Assembly: GCA_009733775.1 (NCBI GenBank)
Contig: WOGZ01000063.1
Location: 62,001-126,000, forward strand
Reading direction: 5' to 3'
Length of the DNA stretch: 64,000 nucleotides
DNA from: Alectoria sarmentosa
Lineage: Eukaryota > Ascomycota > Lecanoromycetes > Lecanorales > Parmeliaceae
Part shown: positions 45,244-57,900 of the stretch, one piece after another
How positions within the stretch are numbered: position 1 is the first letter of the stretch
Layout of the letters: each line of letters opens with the position of its first letter
The notes under the pieces: model-generated
What the model was told of the DNA's origin: nothing
Seen by the model: only the letters and a program-made list of their open reading frames with translations
Databases searched by the model: none
Translations under genes and position numbers: made by a program

Positions 45244-48200
45244 TTCCCCTTCGCTCGCATCTTTTTAAATTTGAATTTCGAATTATAAAAATAAAAATTA
45301 ACGTCGAATTATAAATGTGAAATTATTTCATATTTCCTTTATCACCCTTTATACCCCTTAAAATTTTCAAATTTTAAATTCGAAATTCGAAACTCGCGAT
45401 ATTCAAAATTGAATAAAAACAATAAAACTTCGAAGAAAAGTCGAAATCTAAAAACGATTATATTCTTTTAAACGTATTCGTCACGATAATATATATAAAA
45501 AAATCCACTTTTTGACGAAAAACCATTTTTTGACAAATTTATTTATAAATTATTTAATGTATATCAAAAATCGAGTGATATACAATCGATGAATATATGT
45601 GATAATAAATTTTTGATTAAACGAAATCTTTCAAATTGCATATGCATATATGCGATCGATTGTAAAACTTATAAAAATCGTTTCAAAAAATTAATATTTG
45701 ATAATAATGATTGATAGAATATATGCAAATTGCGATCGATATATTACGATAATAATGATGATAATGATAACGATAATAATGTTTGAAATAATAAATGTGA
45801 TAATCGTGATAATGTTTAAAAGCATGAATTTAATAATTATGATGAAAATCTAACGTGTAATGAAAGGCGATTTAACGATAACGATCTTTTTAATAATAAC
45901 GTAATTTTTAAATTTGAATCGTATATAAATATAAGTCTTTCGAAAAAAGATTCGATAAATTTATGATTATAAATGCAATAACGATAAATTAATTCAAAAT
46001 TGAATTTTGATAAATTGAAGTTCTTTCGCATGAGACGTGAAGATTAATATTTAAAATTTTGCGAATAAAGTCGATCGATTATTCATAATGTGAAAATTAA
46101 TAAAATCGCTTTTTTAAAGTTATTATAAACGTTAAATAATAATATTAAATTAATTTCGCGAATGATAATCGCTCTTTTAAAATTAAAATAATAATAAATT
46201 TTTTAAAATTAACGACGAGAAAGCATTTATAAACGATATTTTAATTCGATCAGTTAACGAAATCTCTCGAAATTTGTTCTTAAAGAGAGTTTTAATAAGA
46301 TCGTCGATTATTTATTAATCGATAAAAACATATTTTAAGGTGACATTTTCGACGATGATTTGTTTTCATATATAATGATGTTGAATATTAATATATTTGA
46401 TATGAATATGAAATTGAAATTTTTTAATTAACGTTATAACGTTTTAATTATCGTAATAAATTATCATTATTTGAAATCATTTAACGCTCGAATTAAATTA
46501 ATTGAAAAATTCGCGCAATTAAACCGTTTTTTTAATAATTTAAATTTAATCGATATATTCGATTTATAAATTAAAAGCGTTATTATAAATTATCCTTTAA
46601 AAAAATTAATTAATTATTACATTATTTACATTAAAAACGTATTCAAAAGTGAAACGTCGAATATCTTAATCGTTTATTTAATTAACGTCGATATAATTTA
46701 TAAGAGATTTAAAATCGCTTCGAAACATAAATTGTTAATTTTTTATGTGATTAAAATATCCAAAGCTGCGCTTAATTGCGCTTCAATGAAAAACATCAAA
46801 ATTTAAATCATATCAAAAGATTATTAAAATTGCGAAAACGATATTTAAACGCGTATTTAACATCGCATATATAAAAGAATTAACGATAAATTAATAAACG
46901 TATCGAGATTTTTTAATAATCACGAAGTTATCTTCGACGATATAAAATTTGTCGTCAATAATAAAAGTTGAAATAATCGTTGATTCAATTATATCATAAT
47001 TAACAAAAAAAACTTTTCGATATAAATTGTTTATTTAAAACGCAAAATACGATTAATACGATCTTTTATAATTATTATATCGAAATAATAAATGCATAAA
47101 TTCAAATCGATTATTTCGAATTTGTTATAAAATTTATTTTTAATCGCTTAAATGTCGATTTTATCAAAATTTATAAACAAAATATCGTTTATATAAATGA
47201 TAACGATGATAATATTATTAATAAATATCGAAAAATTAATAACGATAAATTCGAAGTTCAATTTTTGGAATATGTTATAAAAATATTATATTATATTCTT
47301 AAAAATTGTTTTAAATCATATAACGTTTTTATAAATTTATAAATCTTATTCTTTTTGCTTTTAATTTCAAATTTTATAAATTATATCACATAAATTATTT
47401 TTTCGATATCGTTATATAGAAAAATGATTTTAATCTTCATTTATTTAAATTCTTAATTCAAAATTATCGCAAAAACGAAAATAATTTTATAACTTATAAA
47501 TTTAACGATTAAGACGAAAATTTCGGTAAAATCGATCTTTTTTCATTATTCGAAATCGCGAATCATTTAATAAATTTTATATCGAACGATTTCGTCGATA
47601 AAACTTTTTTTGATTTTATAAATTTATTTGTTTTTCAAAACATGCGCATTCGAAAATAAATTCATTAAAATTCAAATATCGTTAATAATGAGAAAATTAA
47701 TCTCGTTTTATATGATTATTTATTAATGCATTTTACGATAAAAATTCGTTTTAACCTTTTTAAAACTTCGAGATTTATAAAATTTAACGAAAACGACTTT
47801 GTTAATAAAACGAAAAGGTTCGAAATAAAATTTCGATATAATCTCGTAATCTCGAACGATTTTATAATAAAAATAAATTTAAAAACTTTATTGATTATGA
47901 AGCGAATAATAAATTTGAGCGTCGATATAAATAGAAGAATCGCAATATCGTCGCTGAATATATTAAATAATCGTTTTATTATAAATTTTAAATCAAATGC
48001 GTTTAAAACGACTTTTGACGAAAGTTTTAAGATTAAAATGAAATTAAATAAATTATTAATCTTTTTTTCATAATTATATATTTCTTTTAACGCTTCTGTT
48101 TTGAAATTATAAATGAAAAACGAAATAAATAATCTTAATGCTCGATGTTTTCAACGAATTTATATTTATTATAATAAATATTAATTTATTTCTCGACGAC

Positions 48201-48528
48201 AGCGATGCTTAATTCGAAAAAGGTGAATTTAAAAAAAACGTTATTAATTCAATTAATATTAAAAAATAATAAATATCTTATCGCTGTTTAAAAGCATATA
48301 TTAATTTTTGTTTTAATATCTTAAAAGACGTTCTTTAACGACACGATCTTGATACTTCTTTTAATTAATATTACGAAAAACAATTCAACATTAATCAATT
48401 TAATCGATGATACGTAAATAAAATACATTAAAAAAAATTTGATATTAGTTTCAAATGAAATAATATTAAAATCGATAACGAATTGAATATTGCGAAGAAT
48501 ATTAATCATTCGAACGAATTTTGTTTAA

Positions 48529-48552
48529 TATATATATATATATATATATATA
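48529..48552. repeat. (TA)n dinucleotide run
   Basis: About twelve TA units in the middle of AT-rich DNA. Confidence 0.8.
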
Positions 48553-49315
48553 TTAAATATAACGCTCACTTTACGTTAAATAATAATATTTAAACGCTCG
48601 AATTTATTATTTATTTAAAAATTATCAAATATAATATTTTTTCAAATGATATTCTTAAACAATCGAAAAACTTTTATTTAATAATTATCGAATTTAATGT
48701 TATAATTAATGCGAAAACGAATATATCGATTATTATAATATTTAAAATCATTAAAAAAAAATTTAAATGCGACAAAAATAATTGAATTAAATTTATCGAT
48801 CAATAAATAAACGTTAAATCGAAAGATTTTATCGTCAAAAAAATAATCATTCATTTAAAATCATTTTAAAAGATATCGAATGAACTTTAAAAATCGTTAT
48901 AAATTAACTCGTTTTATTATTTCTTAAGAGCAATGTGTTCTTTATGTGATTTTATTTTTATATTAATCATAAAATATGATTCGCAAACATCGTCGAAAGA
49001 TGAAATAAAAAAATCCATTTCAACGCACATTTTAATCAACTTTTTGAAATTTTGAACGTTTAAATAATTATAATATGTATATTATATGCGAAGAATTATT
49101 TCATCGATTTAAAATTTCGATAAAGATTTTGAAAATTTTTAATTATTAAAAATAAGTTTAATTAAGAATTTATTATAAACGAAAATTTCTTTATTATCTT
49201 ATCGTCGCTTATATACGATTAAATGATTTATCAACTTTATGTTAAAATATATTTAAATTAATTTTCGTCTGAATATTATGTTTAAATTGTAAATTAACTA
49301 TTCACTTAATTGAAG

Positions 49316-49621
49316 TTTGTTATATATAACAAAGTTTTATTATTAACAAATTTTTATTGTTAATAGATAAATGGTTCGACCTTTTATCGACAAATTTTCA
49401 AAAAAAATCTTGATAAATTGTTGAAGAATTGTTGAAGAATTGTTATAAAATTGTTGAAAAAAATTTGTTTTGTTATCATTTTGTCAAAATGATTTTAACA
49501 ATATTTTTTATTTCATTTAAAATTACTTCAAATGTTGTTTAACATCAAATTTCGATAAAAACCTTGCGCATTTTTGGTTGAAATGTCATATTAGTATTTA
49601 CATTTTATTTACATTTTATTT
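49316..49621. other. AT-rich spacer with palindromes and TTGTTGA repeats
   Basis: It contains the perfect 18-bp palindrome TTTGTTATATATAACAAA at 49,316-49,333, a second hairpin ATTAACAA..TTGTTAAT at about 49,342-49,364, and a short TTGTTGAAGAA tandem near 49,425-49,470. No gene is present. Confidence 0.5.
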
Positions 49622-49795
49622 ATGATCATCGCAATTATGTAATTATGATATGGGCATCGCAGTCATGTAGTCAGATAACCATGGTACGGGCATCGCAGCC
49701 AGGTAACCATGGTACGGGCATCGCAACCATGTAATCAGGTAGTCAGGTAGTCATGGTACGGGCATCGCAGTCATGTATCCAGGTAGTCACGATAC
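49622..49795. repeat. GC-richer minisatellite, left part (target of B1)
   Basis: About five imperfect units of roughly 33-42 bp around GGTACGGGCATCGCAGTCAT with AGGTAGTCA-type spacers. The array is split by B1 and resumes at 57,480 after the duplicated GATAC. It keeps many CpA and GpC steps that are lost in the DNA around it. Confidence 0.85.
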
Positions 49796-49932
49796 TGTTG
49801 AAAGTAAATGAAACACTTGATTGATTGAGTAATCTGCAACAGAGCATCTAGATACAAAATGTGCCAAGCCTCGACAAACCTTCCTTGTCTTAATAAACTT
49901 TTCATATTTCAAATAATTGACACATTTCAATA
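49796..49932 (-). repeat. 3' LTR of B1
   Basis: 137 bp, followed outside the LTR (within the element) by TTCCCAT, i.e. ATGGGAA on the coding strand, the likely polypurine tract. Confidence 0.9.
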
Positions 49933-50174
49933 TTCCCATATGATCGCATTGCAGCTCGAATCAACAAATAAAAAATATCGTATTTGAACACCTCTCTCTC
50001 TTATTCTTTTTATTCGAGATGTTATATGACTTGAACGTCGAATAAAAAGAGTGAAAATCGAAAAAGTCAAAAAATAAAATCGAAAACGTCTCATAATGAT
50101 TCAGATATGAATTATGAGATTCAAAATTCGCGATGTTCAAAATTGAATAAAAACAGTGAAAATCCGTAGTCGAC

Positions 50175-50194
50175 TTTTTTTTTTTTTTTTTTTT
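50175..50194. repeat. T homopolymer of about 20
   Basis: An uninterrupted T run in the 3' non-coding part of B1, interrupting sequence otherwise parallel to B4 and A. Confidence 0.85.
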
Positions 50195-51829
50195 GAAAAC
50201 GATTATGTTTTTTTGAACATATTCGTCACGATGTTATATATAAAAAATTTCACTTTTCAACGAAAAATCGTTTTTTGACAAATTTATTTGCAGATCATTT
50301 AATACACATCAAAAATCGATCGACACATAATTAAAGAATATATGTGAAAATAATATTTCGATTGAATAGAAAAGTTTCGAATTGTATATGCATGTATGCG
50401 ATCGATTATAAGGTTTATAAAATCGTTTTAAAGAATTAATATTTGATAATAATAATTGATAAAATGTATATAAATTGCGATCGATAATAATAATAATAAT
50501 AATGACGATAACAACGTCTAAGAAAATGAATATGATGATTTTAAAAGATATAAATATGTGATCTTAATAAGAATATTCGAAAAAATTAACGAAAAAATCG
50601 ACGATAACGACCTTTTGAGTGACGACGCAGATTTTAAATTTAAATGGAACGTAAATATAAGTTTTTTGAATAAATGTTTATAAAGTTTGTGATTATAATT
50701 ATAATAACGACAAATCAGCTTCAAATTGAATTTTGAAAAATGAAATTTGTTCACACGAGACATCAAGATTGATATTTGAGATTTTACGAATAAATTCGAT
50801 CGATTATTTATAATATAAGAATTAATTAAACGAAAAAGCTCTCATAAAAACGAAAAAAGAAATAATTCATTTATTTTTAAACGATGTTTCAAGCTTTATT
50901 TATTTTAAATACGTGATTCGAAATTAATAAATTTGCGAAACAATTCGAATTTGTCTTTATAAAAAACCTTAATAAAATCGTCGACGATTTGTTTATCGAT
51001 AAATACGTATTATAAATCAACATTTTCATTAACGATTAAATCGCGCATTCAATGATATTGAATATCGATATATTTAATATAATTATAATGTTGAAGGTTT
51101 TTAACGAGCGCAATTGCGTCTTAATTATTATTATAAATAATAATTATTTAAAACGCTTCATTAAGACGAATTTGATTTAAAAGATTTTTTAATTAGATAA
51201 TTTTTTTAACAATTTGCGTTTAATCGATATATTCGATTTCATAAATAGATAATGCGATTATAAATTATTATTTAAATAATCAATTAATAATTTTATTTCT
51301 CAAATTAAAAACGTAATTTGAAATTGATTTACGAATATCGTGATCATTAATTCAATCGAAATTAATATAATCGATGAGTTTTTAAAACGTATCTTTATAA
51401 ATAAGATGTTAATTGATAATTTTTTTTAAATAACAAAAAATACACTTGATAACGACATAATAAACCTCAATAAAATTAAAAACGTATCAAAAAATTATTA
51501 AAATAACGAAGATAATATTAGATTTGATATCAAGCATAACGTATATAAAATTTTTAGTAATCGATTAATAAATTTGAAGAAGCTCTTTGAAAATTATATA
51601 TCTTTTTTCGATAAATGTCGATCGCAAATTGATCTTCATTGAAATAAATTTTATTTTAATTTTTCACATTTTATGAGTATAAAGAAAACGCTCGATATAA
51701 ATCGATTATTTTAATTATAAAATTCAATTAATACGATCGCGAATCATTATCATTTTCAAAAAATAATTATAAAAATCGAGATCGTTTATTTTAAATTTAA
51801 TATTAAAAAATCGAATAATGTTATTATCT

Positions 51830-52588
51830 GATAACAACATATAATAAATATAATCATTTTTATAATTAATAAAAACTTTTTCAATAACGCGTTTTTGACT
51901 TTTATTTTAATTAATAATAAATTTGCGCAAAATAATACAATTTAAAATTTTAATACGACGTATATAATTTAAACGAGATTTATAATTCGTGTGAATTTGA
52001 TATAAAATAAGTTTACGCGATTATATGAAATTTTGATTATGAAAATAATTAACGATTAATATAAAATTTAATCAATATTTTTAATCAAGATTAATATCTT
52101 TAATAATAATGTTAATAATATTAAAAAGCGTTTAATTAAATTATTCGACGATTTCATTTTATTCGAGGTTTTCAAAATAAATAAATTTTTATATGATATC
52201 ATAATCGATATAATAAATATTAAAATGAAAATTTTCGTATTCGTCATTATAATCAATTCGAAAACGTTTAATAATAACATTTTCATATTGGTTTTTAATT
52301 TGATAACATTTAAAAACAAAAAAAAAATTCGCTTTTATATTTAATGATTTTAATTTCAAAACGCTTATTTTAATCGTTAATAAAGATAATAAAATATTTA
52401 TTATTAAAACGATCGCGAAAAATAATGAAATCACAAACATCGTTATAAATTAAATTTAAAAACCTTTTTTTAAAACGAATATAAAATTTATATGACGCTC
52501 TTTGCGTCTTTTTGATTACGCACAAAAAATAAAACTTTTTATTAACAACAATTTTGATTAAATCAATGCCTTTAAATAATTTAATCAA
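51830..52588 (-). pseudogene. Copia integrase remnant of B1
   Basis: The minus strand reads NKKFYFLCVIKKTQ.., LNLIYNDVCDFII, and KYFIIFIND, then KRFRIDYNDEYENFHFNIY, matching the GAG-preintegrase/integrase junction and the conserved integrase core (RxDxGxEYxxxxF) of copia elements. The same segment is found in B2 at 61,753-62,330. Stops separate the pieces. Confidence 0.8.
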
Positions 52589-53502
52589 TTTATAAACGTT
52601 TTGATATTTTAAATAATTTATGCGAATATATTATAAATCGAAAATTTAATTATTAATTTTGCGCGACACAATTTCAAGATTTGAATTCGAAAAAAAAAAT
52701 CGAGATAAGTTGACGAAAAAATAATGTTATTTATAAAATTAAAATGTTTTTTATATTTTAAAATAATATGAAATATAATGAATTTGATGTTATATTATTT
52801 GAATATAAATATAAATATAAATTTTAACGATTATTTAAAAACAATTAAAGTTTAATTAAATTTTCATAAATATAAATAATAAAGATTATTGTTTTGCAAT
52901 CAAATAATGATATCACGATTATTAAATTCGATATCGTTTTACACAAATTTCATTTGAATGTTATTGCGCATTAATTGTTTTTAAAAAATTAAATTTAAAA
53001 GTAAATTTGAAATAAAAAGAATATTCGTGAGAATAAACTCTTTTTTTTAATTATCGATAATAATGTTAATGCATATTTTATTAATATCAACGAAAATGCG
53101 AGCGTTTTTAATATTTTTAATAAAATAAATATTATTTAATTTGAAATCGAAAGCGCGATATTACCTAAAGCAATTTTTATTAAACGTAAAATGTTAAAAA
53201 CAAACACAATTTATCGTTCATCGCGAAAATGATAAATTGTTTATTTTAATTATAAAAATAATCATGATTTTTTTTGATTGTTAAAAGATTCGATAAAGTT
53301 TCGATTTTTATAACGACGCTTTTTGTTATTAAATTTATCATTTTTTCGATCGTTATTCTTTTTGTTTTTGAATTTATTATTATCGTTATTGTTATTATTA
53401 TTATTATCATTTTTTTTATCGTTATCGTCGTTAAAGTTATTATTGAAATTGTTTTAACGATTTTTATCAAAAAGTTGATCGCATTTCGCTTTAATATGAT
53501 AA

Positions 53503-53685
53503 TGTTAAAAGATATGTGATGAATATTATATGTGAGTTAATTAAGTATGTAAGAAACACGGGAAAATCGTATTTTTAAGGTTATTCGCCAAGATAATGTC
53601 AAAACATGATTGATTTTAAAGTCGATCTTAGAGTCGATTTTAAGATTAACCTTACGTACGTTACATGAAAGGTTGATTTTCAACA
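53503..53685 (-). repeat. 3' LTR of C2
   Basis: 183 bp, TGTTAAAAG..TTTTCAACA. It shares GTACGTTA and the repeated GATTTTAA motifs with the C1 LTRs in reverse complement. Confidence 0.9.
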
Positions 53686-54445
53686 TTTCTCTATAACGTC
53701 AGAAGATAACGTATATAATTATTTTAACATTTTTTTATAGCGATACGTTACGATGCTTTGATATAAGAACTTTTTTCGCTTTATAATACGAAAAGCTTAA
53801 TAAAAATTTGAAAAATGTCGCTTTAATATAGAGACTTGTTTCGCTTTATAATATAAAAATTCAATTATTATAACGATACGTTACGATATTTTAATATAAG
53901 AACTTTTTTCGCTTTATAATACGAAAAGCTTAATAAGAATTTAAGAAATATTATTTTAATATAGAAACTTGCTTACGTTATAACGCTCTGATAAAAAAAC
54001 TTATTTTTCTTTATATTACGAGAAGTTATTTTGATGTAGAAATTTATTTCTCTTTATAATATAAAAGTTTAATAATAATTTGAGACTTAACGCTTTGATT
54101 AAAAACGTGTTTCTTTTTATAATATAGAAAGCTCAATTCGATATAAGAATTTAATATAATATAACGCTCTGATAAAGAGACTTGTTTTCTTTTATAATAT
54201 AAAAAGTTATCTTAATGTAAAAACTTGTTTCCCTTTATGATATAAGAAATTTAATAATAATTTAAAATTTAACGCTTTGATTAAGAACGTGTTTTCGTAT
54301 TATTTTAAAAAATCTTTTGAAATTTGATTTTCTTATTTATGAGAAGTTCGATAATTTTGAAATTTTTTTCTCTTTTTATTATGAGAACCTCAATAAAAAA
54401 TAAGAATTTGTTTCCCTTTTTTATCATGAGGAGCTCGTTGAATTC

Positions 54446-54894
54446 GGGACTTGATGCCTTATGCGAAGGGATTGAATATTCGTACGCAAGAATTTGGAAG
54501 AATGGGATGTTCGATGGTATGGGACGGAATGCCCTGTGCGAAGGGACTTGTGATCCGATGATATGGGACGAAATGCCCTGTGCGAAGGGACTTGTGGCTC
54601 GATGGTATGGGACGAAATGCCCTGTGCGAAGGGACTTGGTTCGATATTTTGTGGTTGTATTTGAAAAAGGATGGGATGTCCGATGGTATGGGACGAAATG
54701 CCCTGTGCGAAGGGATTTGGTTCGATATTTTGTGGTTGTATTTGAAAAAGGATGGGATGTTCGATGGTATGGGACGGAATGTCCTGTGCGAAGAGACTTG
54801 TGGTCCGATCGTATGGGACGAAATGCCCTGTGCGAAGGGACTTGTGACTCGATGGTATGGGACGAAATGCCTTATGCGAAGGAATTTGATTCGA
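54446..54894. repeat. GC-rich modular minisatellite of C2
   Basis: About eight units with core GGGACGAAATGCCCTGTGCG, the reverse complement of the C1 core, separated by short (CTTGTGG), medium and long (TTTTGTGGTTGTATTTGAAA-type) spacers. The long spacer occurs twice, nearly identical, suggesting recent amplification of a compound unit. Composition is much closer to genic DNA than to the flanks. Confidence 0.88.
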
Positions 54895-55056
54895 TATTTT
54901 TTGTATTTGAATTGCGATAACTCAACTCGTTGAAAGTTACGAATCAAAAAAAACGGGCTGTCGCAATGTAATAATGATTTATTTCAAATCATTATTAATA
55001 AGATATTCATATATGGGAAATGCGAGAATAAATGTTATTTTTTGATCGTCATAAAT

Positions 55057-55069
55057 CGGGCTCATAATT
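55057..55069 (-). other. Primer-binding site of C2
   Basis: The plus strand reads CGGGCTCATAATT directly before the right LTR; the same site as in A and B, with one terminal change. Confidence 0.8.
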
Positions 55070-55252
55070 TATCAAAAGATATATAATGAATATTATATAT
55101 AAATTAATTAAATATGTAAAAAATATGAGAGAATCGTGTTTTTAAGCTTATTCGTCAAGATAATGTTAAGACACGATTAATTTTAAAGTCGACTTTAAGG
55201 TCGACCTTAAAGCTGATCTTACGTACGTTACGCAAAAGGTTAATTTTCAATA
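55070..55252 (-). repeat. 5' LTR of C2
   Basis: 183 bp, followed by GATAA, which also precedes the left LTR. Differences from the left LTR are almost all transitions. Confidence 0.9.
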
Positions 55253-56449
55253 GATAATGCTTTTTATAATAAATGTAATATTTAATAAACTTTTTATTGA
55301 TTTTGCTATTAAGATCAGATATAGCGCTTTTTTAAAATTTAATAATAATAATATGCTTTAAAGTTGAAATTGAAATAATAAAGTAAAAAAGACGTTAAGC
55401 AGCGAACGTAAAAATAGACTTTTAACGCTTAAAAAAATTATAATTTGAATAAATCGAATAATAACGTATTTTAATATTAAGATCATTTATAAACTTATAA
55501 TTTTGAATTTAATAAATAAAATAAACGTTATTCGTTTTATTTAAATTCGTATAAAAAAAATAAAAAAGTTAATTTTTAATTTCAATCTAAACGATAAATT
55601 AATAATGTTATTATAAATGTTTTTAAAACGAATAATAAAGTTAATTGCATTTTTATATTAATTAAGATTCAATTTAAATAAATAACGATATAAATCATTA
55701 AATGTATCGAAACCTTTAAATTTATTATTTTTGTGAATGACATTTCATAAAATATGCGCATTGATCTCCTTTTTATAATTTATAAACAAATTGTTTTTAA
55801 AACGATTTTTAATGATGTTAATATAAAGTTTATATTTTAAATTTCATTTAATTCGCTTTTTTTCGACGATATTAATTATTATCATAAATTCGTTAAATGA
55901 GATATTTTCAAAAATAACAAATATAACGAAAATTTTATTTTATTTCATTTTGATAAATTTGATAAAGCGTTGCGATGTAAAAAATTATCGCATTTTTTGA
56001 AATCATATTTGAAAATCTTTAAATTGTTTAAGTTTTTTGATATAAAGCAAAAGGTTATTATTAAATTTCACGTCGACGATTTTTTCGAATATAATAACTT
56101 TGATATGTTATTAAAAGCATAAAAAATTTGAATATTAATAAAAAGATTGAATTTAATAAATTGAATAATAATTTCAAAAAGATTTTCATTATTAATTAAT
56201 TTGAAAAAAAATTCGCGGATAAAAATATCGAAAATAATAATATTATTAAATAAATAAATATATATATAATCGCGCTTTTTGCTTTTCGAGCGCATTTTGA
56301 ATTAACGATAAACTTTATTTAATATTTAATTATAAAAAGAGAAATCGCGTTCGAAAATGCGTTTTATTAATCGAACTCTTTTGAATCAAGCTCGAAATTC
56401 TTTTTAAAAAATATTTGAAAATATAATAAACGTGAAATTACGAAGACGT

Positions 56450-56692
56450 TTAAACTTGTTTTGATTTATAAAAAAAAAAATGTTTAAAACGTTTAAATTT
56501 ATCTCGACGGGAAATGTAATTAATGAATATAATTGAATTTTTTGATAATTTAAAATCAAAAGAAATGTTTAAAGGTCTTTTATGCCTTTTTTTAATCGTA
56601 ATTAACATTAAAATCGTTAATATAATAACGATCGTTAATATGACAACGATTATTAATATAACAAAAATCGTATTTTGTAACGAGATGCTCAT
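56450..56692 (-). pseudogene. Gag-like remnant of B1
   Basis: SLQNTIFVILIIVVILTIVI followed by a basic segment and NISFDFKLSKNSIIF. The same order is readable in B2 from about 59,395 and in B3 just before 45,019, so this is a conserved element-encoded N-terminal region. It is assigned to gag by position only. Confidence 0.55.
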
Positions 56693-57329
56693 TATTATGA
56701 GCGACCCGTTATTATTATTAATTTTGATTTGATTAATTTTAATATGATGTTTCGTTAAAAGTAATTTAATAATTAATGTTATAATAATTATTATTTAAGA
56801 GCAAAGTTTGCATGTTGCAATCTCTTTCTCATTTTATAAATAATGAAATAACATTATTTAATAACGTTTAATCGATTAATTAAAAAAGGCGCGTTTAAAT
56901 TAATTCAATTTTAATTCTTTTATTTTTTAAATAAAAAACTATAATGCAGATTTATAGAATTAAACGATTTTTTAGAAAATTATTCGATTATTACGTTATA
57001 AATATTGAAATTAATAAATAATTAATCGTATCTTTTAAAAGCGGATTGCAGTTAACGTCTCACGATTTATTATTTGCGATTATCATATAAATAAACAATT
57101 GAATTGAGTTAGATATTATTTAAAGCATAACTTATCAACAAAAATAATCATGTGTGATAAATAGATTTAAAAAGGTTATTGCTCAATTGTCGCAAAATGA
57201 ATGATTATTCTATTATTAAATTTTGACATTACGATTCAACTTTTAAGAAATTTTCTTTATACGCTCAATTGATGTATTAATTGATTTATGAATAATAAAT
57301 AAATAATATTAAACGAATGTTCGCGATTC

Positions 57330-57342
57330 CGGGCTCATAATC
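57330..57342 (-). other. Primer-binding site of B1
   Basis: CGGGCTCATAATC on the plus strand, directly left of the 5' LTR. Confidence 0.82.
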
Positions 57343-57479
57343 TGTTAAAAGTAAATGAAACATTTGATTGATTGAGTAATTTACAACAGAGCATCTAGAT
57401 ACAAAATGTGTCAAGCCTCGACAAACCTTCCTTGCCTCGACAAACCTTCCATGTTTCAGATAGCTGACACATTTCAACA
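57343..57479 (-). repeat. 5' LTR of B1
   Basis: 137 bp. It contains an internal tandem of CCTCGACAAACCTTCC. It differs from the left LTR at about 16 sites, all transitions by eye. Confidence 0.92.
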
Positions 57480-57592
57480 GATACGGGCATCGCAGCCATG
57501 TAATCAGGTAATCATGATACGGGCATCGCAATCAGATAGTCATGGTACGGGCATCGCAATCACCTAATTATGACATAAACATCGCGATCATA
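57480..57592. repeat. Minisatellite, right part (after B1)
   Basis: Continuation of the 49,622-49,795 array, beginning with the duplicated GATAC and then GGGCATCGCAGCCATGTAAT. About three units are visible before decay. Confidence 0.82.
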
Positions 57593-57709
57593 TATCTTGA
57601 GAGCATACGAAAAACGTGAAGAGAATAATGAAAATGTAAATGTAAATAATGATGAATTTTAAAACATCTCCGGATATCTTCGAGTATCTCCGTATACATT
57701 TGTATCGCA

Positions 57710-57900
57710 ATTGTTGAAAACATGTTGAAGAAATATTGAAAACATGTTGAAAACATGTTGAGAAGTTGAGAATAAAAACATGTTGAAAATATATTGAGAA
57801 CAAAAACATGTTGAAAAGAAAAAACATGTTGAAAATATATTAAAATTATGTTTAAATTATGTTGAAAATATGTTGAAATCATATTGAAAGTTTATTGAAA
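57710..57900. repeat. Short interspersed AACATGTTGA tandem array
   Basis: At least ten AACATGTTGA or AATATGTTGA units with variable A-rich spacers. The palindromic core ACATGT is conspicuous. On the minus strand they give a FQHVF/FSTCF repeat in open frames, which is a by-product rather than evidence of a gene. Confidence 0.75.

Larger units (their letters stand above)
45020..49315 (-). mobile_element. Copia element B4, 3' part, inserted in B3
   Basis: The left end is an LTR-like sequence (45020-45243) whose first 90 bp match family B. The same start (TGTTAAAAGTAAATG) and end (TTTCAACA) are kept, but an insertion makes it 224 bp. The sequence outside it on the right contains GGGGAA, a likely polypurine tract on the minus strand. 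Internal sequence parallels B1 and A: a shared segment near 45,450, an RT catalytic box Y-I-N-D-I near 47,180-47,200, and sequence equivalent to the LMYAxL block near 46,860. No right LTR or primer-binding site was found, so the 5' part is missing or unrecognisable; the right limit is approximate. Confidence 0.55.
53503..55252 (-). mobile_element. Family C non-autonomous LTR retrotransposon, copy C2 (nested in B1)
   Basis: 1,750 bp with 183-bp LTRs (53503-53685 and 55070-55252) and the perfect 5-bp flanking duplication GATAA on both sides. The primer-binding site adjoins the right LTR, so it is oriented leftward, opposite to C1. The interior has the same parts as C1 in the same relative order: the minisatellite (54,446-54,894), then 182-bp-type repeats (about 53,690-54,320), then an AGAGAAA tract next to the 3' LTR. 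No coding domain is present. Confidence 0.9.
49796..57479 (-). mobile_element. Family B Ty1/copia LTR retrotransposon, copy B1
   Basis: 7,684 bp with 137-bp LTRs (49796-49932 and 57343-57479) and the perfect 5-bp flanking duplication GATAC. The primer-binding site adjoins the right LTR, so it is transcribed leftward. Minus-strand remnants: a gag-like segment at 56,450-56,692, an integrase region at about 52,590-51,830, and the RT block MLDIKSNIIFVIL near 51,500-51,570. Only about 300 bp separate the integrase end from that block, against about 1,350 bp in B2, so about 1 kb including the RT catalytic box is deleted. Element C2 (53,503-55,252) is nested inside. Every frame is broken. Confidence 0.9.

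Noticed and set aside
49622..49795. Regularly spaced repeats considered as a CRISPR-like array
   Set aside because: Units are contiguous imperfect minisatellite copies without unique spacers, in a eukaryotic genome.
54324..54947. Frames of 117-198 codons in copy C2 that look like a repeated protein
   Set aside because: Same minisatellite explanation as for C1, with open frames on both strands.
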